Source: Calditrichaceae bacterium
Lineage (GTDB): Bacteria; Calditrichota; Calditrichia; RBG-13-44-9; J075
NCBI GenBank assembly: GCA_013360445.1
Contig: JABWBP010000025.1
Coordinates: 1 to 64,000, forward strand
Direction of reading: 5' to 3'
Length of the DNA stretch: 64,000 nt
Positions within the stretch are counted from its first letter, which is position 1. Each line of letters opens with the position of its first letter. The notes beneath the pieces are model-generated. The model saw only the letters and a list, made by a program, of their open reading frames with translations, did no database searches and was not told the origin of the DNA. Positions 9,002 through 16,877 of the stretch are shown piece by piece. The position numbers and the translations under genes were made by a program.

Positions 9002-10151
9002 CAGCGTGCAGGAGCATTATTTTTCCCGCAAACTCCGGGAAATCCAACGATTGGCGGGGCAGGGGCGGGAAATCATCAACTTGGGAATCGGCAATCCCGA
9101 TTTGCCCCCCTCGCGGGCGACGGTTCTGGCGCTGCAACAGGCGGCATCTCTGGAACGAAATCATGGTTACCAGCCTTACCGCGGCATTCCGGAGCTGCGC
9201 CGCGCCCTGGCAGACTGGTATCAGCAAGTGTACCGGGTGGAATTAGACCCGGAGGCGGAAATCCTGCCGCTAAGCGGTTCTAAAGAAGGCATTTTTCATA
9301 TTTCCATGGCCTTTTTGAACCCCGGCGACCGGGCGCTGGTACCCGATCCCGGCTACCCCGCTTATGCTTCCGCGGCGCGGATGGCCGGGGCGGAAGCGGT
9401 TTTTTATCCCTTGAGCGAAGCGACCGGCTGGCTGCCCGATGTCACCGAGCTGCGCCGCAGCGATCTGTTAGCCGTCAAGCTCATGTGGCTGAATTACCCC
9501 CACATGCCCAGCGGGGCGGTGGCCGCGGCGGCGCATTTCCGGGAGCTGGTGGAGTTTGCTAAAGAGCGAGGAATTCTGCTCTGCCATGACAATCCCTACA
9601 GCCTGATCTTGAATCCCGCCGCTCCGCTGAGTATCTTGCAGATCGACGGCGCAATGGAGTGCTGTTTGGAGCTGAATTCGCTCAGCAAATCCCATCACAT
9701 GGCCGGCTGGCGGATCGGCATGGCGGCAGGGCAAAAGGCGTATTTAGACGCCATTCTAACGGTGAAGAGCAACATCGACTCGGGAATGTTCCTCCCCCTG
9801 CAACAGGCCGCGGTGCAGGCGCTCAGTAATTCGGCGGAGTGGCATGAGCGGCAGAATGCGGTGTACCGCCGCCGCCGGGAACTGGTTTACCGGCTTCTGG
9901 ATCTCCTGGGATTCCGCTATTCCCAAAACAGCGCCGGGTTATTTGTGTGGGGCAGGGCCCCGGAAGAAATTCCCGACGTCGAAGCGTTTACGGATGAACT
10001 ACTCCGCTCCGCGGGTATCTTCGTGGCCCCGGGCATCATTTTTGGGCAGCAAGGCCGCCGCTATATCCGGGCTTCGCTGTGCGTCCCGGAAGAGCGGCTG
10101 CAGGGCGCGTTAGGGCGCGCCCAGGCATTTCGGGCCCTTAAAGAGTCGTAA
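8973..10151 (+). CDS. Class I/II PLP aminotransferase, probably aromatic
   Basis: This 392-residue fold-type I aminotransferase has the PLP lysine at K239 (SLSKSHHMAGWRIG), the asparagine in LNYPHMPSG (N174, in place of NPxNPTG), D206/Y209 in HDNPY and the GWRIG arginine R247. The family covers LL-diaminopimelate, aspartate and aromatic aminotransferases. Being translationally coupled to prephenate dehydratase (start inside the pheA end, with AAAGGAG at 8957-8963) suggests it transaminates phenylpyruvate or prephenate/hydroxyphenylpyruvate to finish Phe and Tyr. Substrate is inferred from context. Sequence similarity to the diaminopimelate/aspartate subgroup leaves other specificities open. 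Confidence 0.85.
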   Translation: MIIPAAKRLSSVQEHYFSRKLREIQRLAGQGREIINLGIGNPDLPPSRATVLALQQAASLERNHGYQPYRGIPELRRALADWYQQVYRVELDPEAEILPLSGSKEGIFHISMAFLNPGDRALVPDPGYPAYASAARMAGAEAVFYPLSEATGWLPDVTELRRSDLLAVKLMWLNYPHMPSGAVAAAAHFRELVEFAKERGILLCHDNPYSLILNPAAPLSILQIDGAMECCLELNSLSKSHHMAGWRIGMAAGQKAYLDAILTVKSNIDSGMFLPLQQAAVQALSNSAEWHERQNAVYRRRRELVYRLLDLLGFRYSQNSAGLFVWGRAPEEIPDVEAFTDELLRSAGIFVAPGIIFGQQGRRYIRASLCVPEERLQGALGRAQAFRALKES

Positions 10152-10168
10152 ACCGAAATCGAAAATCC

Positions 10169-11407
10169 ATGTATAGAATTCTACCGAAAAAAATCACCGA
10201 AAAAACCGTCTCCCTCCCCCCTTCCAAAAGTCTCAGCCACCGCATGGCCATTCTGGCGGGATTGAACCGGGGGCGCACCGTCATCGAGAATTTCCTTTGC
10301 GCAGACGATACCGAAATTACCCTGAACGCCTTGCGCAACATGGGCATGGAGGCTCGTCGAGGCGGCGACCGGTTGGCGGTCTCGCAGCCCATCGAAAGGG
10401 CGCGCGAGGGAGAAATTTACTTAGGCAATTCCGGCTCCTCGGCGCGATTCCTGCTTCCCCTGGGGGCGTTTTTAGATCAGCCGGTGCGATTTTACGGAGA
10501 ACCGCGCCTGCACCAGCGCCCCTTCGAGGAGCTTTTCGCCGCCCTGGGGGAGTTAGGAATCCGGTTCTCCGCTTCCGAAAACTCCCTGCCGGCCACGGTT
10601 TATCCCGGTAAAATGGCCGGGGGAGCCGTGGGTTTGAAAAACCTGCGCTCTTCCCAGGCCGTCACCGCTTTGATGCTCGCGGGGTTATGGATGGATAGCG
10701 ACCTGGTCATTCACCTCCCGGAAGAAATCCCCTCCGCCGCCTACATCCGCATGACCCATCAACTGATGGCGCGCCTGGGGCTGGAGGTAGAATCTGCCGG
10801 GAAGCAAGTCCGGGTAAAAGCGGAAAGGCCCGCCGCGGAGTGGAATTACACCGTGGAGAAGGACCTTTCCGCGGCCTCGTACTGGGTAGTGTTGGGATTG
10901 ATCCACGAGGCCCGGATCATCCTCCCCGGGGTGCGCCTGCCCTCCCTCCAGGGCGATGAACGGATTTTCTCCATTGCGCAGGAGGCCGGCGCGGAAGTGG
11001 TATGCCATCCCGACCGGGTGGAGATTCAGGGCGGCGTCCGCCGGGGGCTGGACCTCGATTGCCGGGAGATTCCGGACCTGGTTCCGGCGCTCAGCGTGCT
11101 GGGATTATTTTCCCCGGCGCCGGCCAGGCTGCGGAACGTGAGCCATCTAAGCTACAAGGAGAGCAACCGCATCGAGGCGATTCAACAAAATATCGCCGCC
11201 ATCGGGGGGAGCAGCGAGTACCGCGAGGGCGGTCTAACTATTCTTCCGGCAAAACGGTACCGCGGCGCGGTGATCAGCACTTTCAACGACCACCGCATCG
11301 CCATGAGCTTTGCGCTGGCGGGCAGCCGGATTGCCGGCATTGTTATTGATAACCCGGGCTGCGTGAGCAAATCTTACCCGGGGTTTTGGAGAGATTTTGA
11401 GAAATAA
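10169..11407 (+). CDS. aroA: 3-phosphoshikimate 1-carboxyvinyltransferase (EPSP synthase)
   Basis: It joins shikimate-3-phosphate and phosphoenolpyruvate to make EPSP, step six of the shikimate pathway. The 412-residue protein shows the N-terminal substrate loop LPPSKSLSHR (K20, R25), the GNSGSSARFL glycine-rich segment (the GNxGT motif of most relatives), PRLHQRP, and the C-terminal NDHRIAMSFA and CVSKSYPGF signatures. Length is slightly below the usual 425-440. It starts 17 nt after the aminotransferase stop and is part of the same operon. Confidence 0.93.
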   Translation: MYRILPKKITEKTVSLPPSKSLSHRMAILAGLNRGRTVIENFLCADDTEITLNALRNMGMEARRGGDRLAVSQPIERAREGEIYLGNSGSSARFLLPLGAFLDQPVRFYGEPRLHQRPFEELFAALGELGIRFSASENSLPATVYPGKMAGGAVGLKNLRSSQAVTALMLAGLWMDSDLVIHLPEEIPSAAYIRMTHQLMARLGLEVESAGKQVRVKAERPAAEWNYTVEKDLSAASYWVVLGLIHEARIILPGVRLPSLQGDERIFSIAQEAGAEVVCHPDRVEIQGGVRRGLDLDCREIPDLVPALSVLGLFSPAPARLRNVSHLSYKESNRIEAIQQNIAAIGGSSEYREGGLTILPAKRYRGAVISTFNDHRIAMSFALAGSRIAGIVIDNPGCVSKSYPGFWRDFEK

Positions 11408-11411
11408 GCAG

Positions 11412-11565
11412 CTATCAGGTATCGCCATCAGCGGTCAGCGATACTCGTTTAGGGTGATTTTTTGAATCGGGGTGCAACCTGCAAAGCTGAAGCTTTGCAC
11501 TCCGGTCGATTCTCGCTGAAAGCTGATCTCTGATAGCTGACGGCTGAAAGCTGACCGCTATTTTA
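11412..11565. repeat. AGCTGA-rich repeats and a 24-bp palindromic element
   Basis: The 172-bp aroA-aroC gap is built from many imperfect copies of gctgaAAGctga / gctgATAGctga in both orientations. It also holds the near-palindrome TGCAAAGCTGAAGCTTTGCA (11480-11499), followed by CTCC. The same 24 bp recur exactly at 43605-43628. Related AGCTGA units lie at 41102-41150 and 41690-41708. These are REP-like dispersed elements sitting inside a biosynthetic operon. Confidence 0.6.
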
Positions 11566-11579
11566 AAGGAGCACATACC

Positions 11580-12803
11580 ATGGCCGGCAACAGATTCGGT
11601 TCCCTCTTTTCCATTATGACCTTCGGGGAGAGCCACGGACCCTATATCGGGGTGGTGATCGACGGGATCAAACCCGGTCTTCCCATTGATCTGCAAGAAA
11701 TTCAGCGCGAGATGAACCGCCGGCGGCCCGGTCAGAGCCGGGTGACCACTGCCCGGCAGGAAGCAGACCGCGTGGAGATCATTTCCGGCGTCTTTGAAGG
11801 GAAAACCACCGGCGCGCCCATTTGCATTCTCATCAAAAACGAAGACCCGCGCAGTAAGGATTATACCGCGCTGAAAGAGGTCTTTCGCCCCGGCCACGCC
11901 GCTTATACTTACCTGAAAAAATACGCTATCTTCGATTACCGCGGGGGCGGGCGCGCCTCCGGGCGGGAGACCGCGGCCCGGGTGGCCGCGGGGGCCATCG
12001 CCAAACAGGCGCTCAAGCCTTACGGGATTGAATTTCGCGCCTTTACCCGCAAGATCGGCCCCTGGGAGGCGCAGACGGTGGATTATGATTTCATCGAACA
12101 AAACCCGGTGCGCTGCTGCGATCCGCAAATCGCGCCCCGGATGGAAGAGTACATCCGGCAAATCGCCGGAGAGGGGGATTCCGTGGGCGGGATCGTGGAA
12201 CTGCACCTTAGCGGCCTGCCGGCGGGGTTGGGCGACCCGGTGTTCGAGAAATTGGACGCGGAATTGGCGCACGGGCTGATGTCCATCGGCGCGGTGAAGG
12301 GGATCGAATTCGGGGAGGGCTTCCGGGCCGCGGGGCTGAAGGGCAGCGAGATGAACGATCTTTTCGGGGCCGCTGAAGCCGGTGGGATTGCCCCGCTCAG
12401 CAATCGCGCCGGGGGCATCCTGGGAGGCATCTCCACCGGGCAGACCGTGGTACTGCGTTTAGCGGTGAAACCGCCCTCTTCCATCAAAAAAGCCCAGAAA
12501 ACCGTGGATCGGCAGGGTAAAGAGGTCTCGCTAAGCATCGAAGGCCGCCATGACCCCTGCATCTGCCCCCGGGTGGTTCCGGTGGCGGAGGCCATGGCCG
12601 CGCTGGTAATCCTGGATTTGCTGCTGGTGCAGCAGGCGATTTCGGAATCGAAGGGAGAAATGGACAATCTTGAAAACGAGATCGGCCTGGCAGACGCGCA
12701 ACTGCTGCTATTGTTGCAAAAACGCCTGGCGCTGTCGGATCGCTCAGGCAAGTTTCGTTCAGCGGGGCGTTCGCAAGCCAAGAAAGAGAGGGAAGCTGAA
12801 TAA
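11580..12803 (+). CDS. aroC: Chorismate synthase with AroQ-like C-terminal extension
   Basis: It converts EPSP to chorismate with reduced FMN. The 407-residue protein has all chorismate synthase signatures: GESHGPYIGVVIDG (16-29), RGGGRASGRETAARV (121-135) and the C-terminal EGRHDPCICPRVVPVAEAM region. The enzyme normally ends near residue 355. Residues 361-407 are extra and read like helix 1 of the AroQ chorismate mutase family (LENEIGLADAQLLLLLQKR, then SGKFR and KKERE). R382 aligns with the catalytic R28 of E. coli, but the first catalytic Arg is replaced by Glu. Helices 2 and 3 are absent. Start is supported by AAGGAG at 11566-11571. It is the last gene of the operon. Confidence 0.93.
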   Translation: MAGNRFGSLFSIMTFGESHGPYIGVVIDGIKPGLPIDLQEIQREMNRRRPGQSRVTTARQEADRVEIISGVFEGKTTGAPICILIKNEDPRSKDYTALKEVFRPGHAAYTYLKKYAIFDYRGGGRASGRETAARVAAGAIAKQALKPYGIEFRAFTRKIGPWEAQTVDYDFIEQNPVRCCDPQIAPRMEEYIRQIAGEGDSVGGIVELHLSGLPAGLGDPVFEKLDAELAHGLMSIGAVKGIEFGEGFRAAGLKGSEMNDLFGAAEAGGIAPLSNRAGGILGGISTGQTVVLRLAVKPPSSIKKAQKTVDRQGKEVSLSIEGRHDPCICPRVVPVAEAMAALVILDLLLVQQAISESKGEMDNLENEIGLADAQLLLLLQKRLALSDRSGKFRSAGRSQAKKEREAE

Positions 12804-12844
12804 CACCGGGATAATGCAATTTTATTAATCATTTACTGGAAGCA

Positions 12845-13243
12845 TTATATCTCCTGAGATTCAGCCTGATGCTTATTCCATTCTAAGCGGGGACCATCAA
12901 ATAGCAGAGCAAGATGGTTCAAAATATCTCGTCCCAGGATACCCCATTCCTGGTCAATCAATAAAAATAGCACTCTGAAGGTTTTGTTCAGAAAGAGTAA
13001 CTCTAACTGAACGGCGGAAGCAATACTTATGCTGCCATCAAAACCCATAACTTCATAACTTTTATCATGTAGGGTATTCAAACCAAGCTCGTTTGCCGAG
13101 TTATAAGGAATGAAGGTGATATCTGCGCCGGTATCGATTAATAATGGCACATCGGGTAATTCCTTGTTGCTTTCGGGATTCCTCAAGATCACTTTTGCCC
13201 AAGGCGCAGGCGGGTCGAACAAGGAGAAATCATATATTGGCAT
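12845..13243 (-). CDS. Retropepsin-like aspartic protease (clan AA)
   Basis: This 132-residue protein starts at the ATG at 13243. A longer frame to 13315 lacks a ribosome site and overlaps its partner more. It has the catalytic LLIDTGADITFI motif (D37-T38-G39) and the downstream ILGRDILN flap/hydrophobic-Gly signature of single-domain retropepsins, which act as homodimers. The start overlaps the end of the upstream small gene by 14 nt, so the two are translationally coupled. Cellular role and substrate are unknown. Family assignment is good, activity inferred. Confidence 0.8.
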   Translation of the reverse strand: MPIYDFSLFDPPAPWAKVILRNPESNKELPDVPLLIDTGADITFIPYNSANELGLNTLHDKSYEVMGFDGSISIASAVQLELLFLNKTFRVLFLLIDQEWGILGRDILNHLALLFDGPRLEWNKHQAESQEI

Positions 13244-13445
13244 CGGGATTCGCCTCAATAATTTCTTTTTTGAAATCCGCTGCCTGGCCGGGATGTACCA
13301 GGCGAGGGCTGGCAATGTAAATCATACGTTTGCTTTCAAAGCCAGGAACAATTACGTACACTTTGGTCTTGTCAGGCAAGCGCACACCTGCGGCCAATTG
13401 TACCTGGCCGTTTTTAACAACACCTTCAAAAGCTGCCACTTTCAT
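13230..13445 (-). CDS. Small AF2212/DUF104-like protein
   Basis: This 71-residue protein starts at ATG 13445 behind a good GGAGA site; frames extending further upstream lack support. The N-terminal part (VAAFEGVVKNGQVQLAAGV, then LPDKTKVYVIVP) resembles the small AbrB/AF2212-like (DUF104) beta proteins often encoded just upstream of aspartyl proteases or PIN-type toxins. It forms a bicistron with the retropepsin-like gene. It may be a DNA-binding or antitoxin-like regulator, but that is family inference only. Confidence 0.6.
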   Translation of the reverse strand: MKVAAFEGVVKNGQVQLAAGVRLPDKTKVYVIVPGFESKRMIYIASPRLVHPGQAADFKKEIIEANPDANI

Positions 13446-13536
13446 CAGTTGTCTCCCGATGGTTGAATTTCTCGGCTTAATATTAAATTTAGGGAGCCAG
13501 AAAAAAATAATGTACCCAACTGAGCGCACAGAGTTA

Positions 13537-13566
13537 TTGAAACACATTAGCGTTCAGTGGTACAAT
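13537..13566 (+). promoter_or_regulatory. Putative sigma-70 promoter of queC
   Basis: TTGAAA (13537-13542) and TACAAT (13561-13566) are separated by 18 nt. The predicted leader is about 50 nt and holds a small GGGCGAAAGCCT hairpin. It was examined for a preQ1 riboswitch, but no match to the known consensus was seen. Confidence 0.5.
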
Positions 13567-13621
13567 AAAAAGGGCGAAAGCCTAAACAACCTTTTTTTGT
13601 CTAACCAACGGAGTTTTTTAG

Positions 13622-14350
13622 ATGGAGAACAAACCCAAAGCCGTGGTGCTGCTCAGCGGCGGGTTAGATTCCAGCACCACCCTGGCCATCGCCCGCCAGC
13701 AGGAATTTGAAACCCACGCCCTCACTTTTCGCTACGGGCAGAAGCACGAGATCGAGATCGAATCCGCCCGGCGGGTTGCCGCCCGCCTCGGCGCGGCGCA
13801 GCACATTATCGCGGAGTTCGATTTGCGGCAATTCGGCGGCTCGGCCCTCACCGGCGACATCCCGGTTCCCAAATTGCGCAACCCGGAGGAAATCTCCCGG
13901 GGCATCCCGGTAACCTACGTTCCGGCGCGGAACACCATTTTCCTCTCCTTTGCCCTGGCCTGGGCGGAGGTGCTGCCGGCAAACGATATTTTTATCGGGG
14001 TGAACGCGATCGATTACAGCGGCTACCCGGATTGCCGCCCGGAGTACATCGAAGCGTACCAGAAAATGGCCAACCTGGCCACCAAAGCCGGGGTGGAAGG
14101 CCGCCAGCGCCTGTTGATCCACACTCCCTTGATCCGCATGACCAAGGCGGATATTATCAGAACCGGCATCGGATTGGGGGTGGATTATTCCCTCACCAAT
14201 AGCTGTTATGACCCCACTCCGGTCGAAGACTCCCCCGGAGAAGGGATCGCCTGCGGGGAATGCGATGCATGTTTGCTGCGCCTGATGGGATTCGCCGAAG
14301 CCGGAGTGAAAGATCCGCTCCGCTACCGGGAAGGCCGAGGCCGGGGATAA
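13622..14350 (+). CDS. queC: 7-cyano-7-deazaguanine synthase
   Basis: QueC makes preQ0 from 7-carboxy-7-deazaguanine, ammonia and ATP, for queuosine tRNA modification. The 242-residue protein has the PP-loop SGGLDSST (12-19) for ATP, the [18 protein letters not shown] segment, [17 protein letters not shown], and the zinc-binding C-terminal cysteines NSCYDP...[11 protein letters not shown]. Length matches the family. It stands alone with its own promoter; queD, queE and queF are not in the window. Confidence 0.95.
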   Translation: MENKPKAVVLLSGGLDSSTTLAIARQQEFETHALTFRYGQKHEIEIESARRVAARLGAAQHIIAEFDLRQFGGSALTGDIPVPKLRNPEEISRGIPVTYVPARNTIFLSFALAWAEVLPANDIFIGVNAIDYSGYPDCRPEYIEAYQKMANLATKAGVEGRQRLLIHTPLIRMTKADIIRTGIGLGVDYSLTNSCYDPTPVEDSPGEGIACGECDACLLRLMGFAEAGVKDPLRYREGRGRG

Positions 14351-14386
14351 GGCAGGTTCTCAATCCATTCGGTTTGCTCTATAAAA

Positions 14387-14421
14387 ACACAAAAGGATGA
14401 AAGGGGACTTTCCTTTCATCC
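14387..14421 (-). terminator. Terminator of the tRNA-Ser gene
   Basis: A perfect 10-bp stem (14395-14404 with 14412-14421, 7-nt loop) lies between convergent queC and tRNA-Ser. On the minus strand it is followed by TTTTGTGTTTTT, so it works best for the tRNA. It could also act weakly on queC. Confidence 0.7.
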
Positions 14422-14427
14422 TTCGGT

Positions 14428-14521
14428 TGGCGGAGAGAGAGGGATTCGAACCCTCGATAGCGGTTTAAGCCACTATACTCGCTTAGCAGGCGAGTGCCTT
14501 CAGCCACTCGGCCATCTCTCC
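14428..14521 (-). tRNA. tRNA-Ser (anticodon GCU)
   Basis: The minus strand folds as a class II tRNA. The acceptor is GGAGAGA/TCTCTCC with discriminator G and encoded CCA (14428-14430), and the D-arm is GCCGAGTGGCTGAAGGC. The anticodon stem-loop is CTCGC-CTGCTAA-GCGAG with anticodon GCT, reading AGC/AGU. The long variable arm ATAGTGG/CCGCTAT is typical of serine tRNA, and the T-arm is GAGGG-TTCGAAT-CCCTC. All stems pair. Confidence 0.97.
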
Positions 14522-14647
14522 TTATTCAAATCATGTGATAAAATCCTGGCAAAGATAAAAGTTTTGGCCGGATGAATCAAGCACTTTTTTTGTTGAGCCC
14601 CAAAACCGGCGTGACCCTCTTGCCGTGAACTCTATAACATTTACAGG

Positions 14648-14923
14648 CTACACGATTTGATTGACCTTCTTCGCCAGGGCAAAATCCTTATCGGTCAGCC
14701 CGCCTTCGGAGTGGGTGAAAACGGAGAGCTGCACGGTGTTATAGGTGATCAATATATCGGGGTGGTGGTCCATTTCCTCGGCGACCTCCGCAGCCTTGTT
14801 CACGAAGGCCACTGCTTCCTTGAAATCTCTGAACTTGAATACCCGGCTGATCCCGTCTCCCCGCCTTTCCCAGCCGACGGTTTCCCCCAATTTATCTAAA
14901 ATCTGCTCATAGGTCAGGCGCAT
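14648..14923 (-). CDS. phhB: Pterin-4a-carbinolamine dehydratase
   Basis: This 91-residue protein of the PCD/DCoH family carries the signature EEMDHHPD (49-56) with the catalytic histidines H53 and H54 and the TYNTVQLSVFTH strand. It dehydrates 4a-hydroxytetrahydrobiopterin formed by phenylalanine hydroxylase, or serves in other pterin metabolism or molybdopterin salvage. No phenylalanine hydroxylase gene is in the window, so the partner is unknown. It is followed 3' by the TPR protein gene at 14949-16166, whose coding end lies 26 bp upstream of this gene. Confidence 0.9.
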   Translation of the reverse strand: MRLTYEQILDKLGETVGWERRGDGISRVFKFRDFKEAVAFVNKAAEVAEEMDHHPDILITYNTVQLSVFTHSEGGLTDKDFALAKKVNQIV

Positions 14924-14948
14924 GGTTGTCTCCTCAGTGGAAATGTGC

Positions 14949-16166
14949 TTACTTCAAAGAAGATTCCCTGCTGACGTCCCCGATCTGCTTCAACATGGGG
15001 TGGTCTTCCGGCAGGCAGCGGCTGAAATAGCGGCGGCTGAGGTCCCATAATTTTTTCGCTTCATCCGCATATCCCTGGTGAAACATCAGGTTGCCCCGGA
15101 AGCGGTAGATGTTTCCCATTGCTTCATCGTAGTGCTCGAAGCGCAGCATCAACTCTTCTAACAGCTTTTCGCCGAACGGATACTCATTCCGTTTGACGCT
15201 GAAACGTTCCAAACTTTTGTAGCCCTTATCTTCGTAAGGATTGTTCAGGAGCATCTGGCGCAGCGCCCGGCGGGAATTGGCGGCGTCGTTCTTTTCTTCG
15301 TAATAGGCCAGCAGGTCGATGTAGGCATCCTGAATATCCGGCGAAAGCTGGATGCACTCCGTAATATAGTCCATAAACCGCGCCTCTTCCCCCAGGTGGT
15401 AGAGCGATAACGCCGCCAGCCGGGTAGCTTTATAACGCCGCTTTACAGAAAGCTCGCTGGCGCTTTGCAAGGTTTTGACGGCGTAGTTATAGGCCTGGCT
15501 GTATTGCTTCTCGGCGAGGTATATTTCCGCCATATCACAAAACGCTGCCGGGTCGTCGGCGTTGGCGGCCAGATTCAGCAGGTAATACTGCCTGGCCAGC
15601 TTTACCTGGCTCCTGGCCTGGTAATAAGCCCCCAGCCAGGAATTCACCTCCGCGCCATTGTATCCCAATTGCGCTGCCCGCAGGTAATTGGCCGCTATTT
15701 TTTCCTGTAATTCGGCGTGTTTCTCTTCCGCCAGTATCTTCAGAGAGGGATTTTCGGCCAGTTGCAAGCGGTAAAAATCTCCCCACAATTTATAACTCCA
15801 GGCCGATTGGGGATTTTGCTCCAGGAGGTTTTTCAACATCCAGTCCGGGTGACGCACCGCAATCGGGGCGGTTGCAGAAGTCTTATCGCCAGTTGAACTT
15901 TTACCATTGTCCGCTTCGTTCCTGAGGTAGAATATCCGGAAGTCCCGGTGCATAAAGTGATTCTTTAACACATTATTCACCATGGAGTTGACCAGTAAAG
16001 GCTCGAATCCCAGGGTGCGGACGGCGGAATCCAGCACCGTATGGGCGGCGGCAAATTTCTTTTGCTGGATCAATTGATCGGCGTTGCTAAGATAGGTATT
16101 CATATCTTGAGCGAAGGCAACATTAAGCAGAACAAAAACACAGGCGAGACGGAGGGCATTCTTCAT
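14949..16166 (-). CDS. Secreted TPR-repeat protein
   Basis: This 405-residue protein has a signal peptide (MKNALRLACVFVLLNVAFAQ, 1-20), followed by helical TPR-like repeats throughout (for example LLNLAANADDPAAFCDMAEIYLAEKQYSQAYNYAVKTLQSA and the region around residues 180-330). No catalytic motif is seen. It is probably a periplasmic or surface scaffold. The gap to phhB is only 25 bp, so the two may be cotranscribed, with no obvious functional link. Confidence 0.7.
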   Translation of the reverse strand: MKNALRLACVFVLLNVAFAQDMNTYLSNADQLIQQKKFAAAHTVLDSAVRTLGFEPLLVNSMVNNVLKNHFMHRDFRIFYLRNEADNGKSSTGDKTSATAPIAVRHPDWMLKNLLEQNPQSAWSYKLWGDFYRLQLAENPSLKILAEEKHAELQEKIAANYLRAAQLGYNGAEVNSWLGAYYQARSQVKLARQYYLLNLAANADDPAAFCDMAEIYLAEKQYSQAYNYAVKTLQSASELSVKRRYKATRLAALSLYHLGEEARFMDYITECIQLSPDIQDAYIDLLAYYEEKNDAANSRRALRQMLLNNPYEDKGYKSLERFSVKRNEYPFGEKLLEELMLRFEHYDEAMGNIYRFRGNLMFHQGYADEAKKLWDLSRRYFSRCLPEDHPMLKQIGDVSRESSLK

Positions 16167-16877
16167 TGCAAAAACAAGGTGTTACGATTTTTATGGTTAA
16201 GAGGCCGAAAAAAGAGCGGCCTCGTTGGCGGTCGAAATGAAACTTAGGATAAACGTTACTATTCAGCCACAGAGATCACAGAGGCCACAGAGGAAGAATT
16301 TTGGGTATCCACCACTTCGTGGAGAGCATTTAGAATCGTTTTCCCTGCTGATGCCTGAATAGTTACGGATAAACAAAAATTACTGAGCAGGAACAAGCTA
16401 AGAAGTTAGTCGGCTGAAGACCATTTCCGGAGAACCATTTTCCCCACTGCAAGGCCGAGAAAATGGAGATTTGGCCGTGCGAATGTCAAAGAATCATCGG
16501 TGCTCTCAAACAAACGCCCTAAATATAAGATTTTTAACGAGGCTATGCAACAGGGATTTTTGATGGCATAAAAACAGAAAGCCTTAACCCAGGTTGCTTA
16601 TGTAGCCCCAACTTTCCAGGATTTTTTCTGGCAGAATGATGGATTGGCAGAATAATTCTCCCCCGGCGCCCCGCATTTCCGTTATCATTAGCGCCCGAAG
16701 GCCATCAAGCGGGGTTTCGCGAAGCATCCCTTGGGGAAAAACCCCTTGATTTGAAAGGGATTTCGCACCCCCGACATTTATATCGGAGGGTATAAGGTAT
16801 TGTTTTCCTTATACCTGAAAAATTTAAAAACACAATTTATGGCCTTACGCAGTATAGTTCACAACTGGCACCCACAG
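16167..16877. other. 711-bp intergenic region with palindromic elements
   Basis: No convincing gene is seen. A half copy of the CACAGAG-type repeat lies at about 16263-16292. At 16768-16790 CCCCCGACATTTATATCGGA forms a palindrome. It is followed at 16791-16813 by TATAAGG...CCTTATA, a second hairpin. An upstream segment (16686-16770, gcccgaaggccatcaagcggggttt) parallels the element at 37490-37640. The region looks like stacked dispersed repeats. Confidence 0.5.

Noticed and set aside
12660-12860. Complete chorismate mutase by frameshift after aroC
   Set aside because: All three frames past 12803 lack helices 2 and 3 of AroQ; the sequence turns into non-coding and convergent-gene DNA.
13573-13621. 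preQ1 riboswitch upstream of queC
   Set aside because: The leader is short and holds only a small GNRA hairpin; the conserved stem, loop and A-rich tail of preQ1-I are not matched, and no type II or III features are seen.
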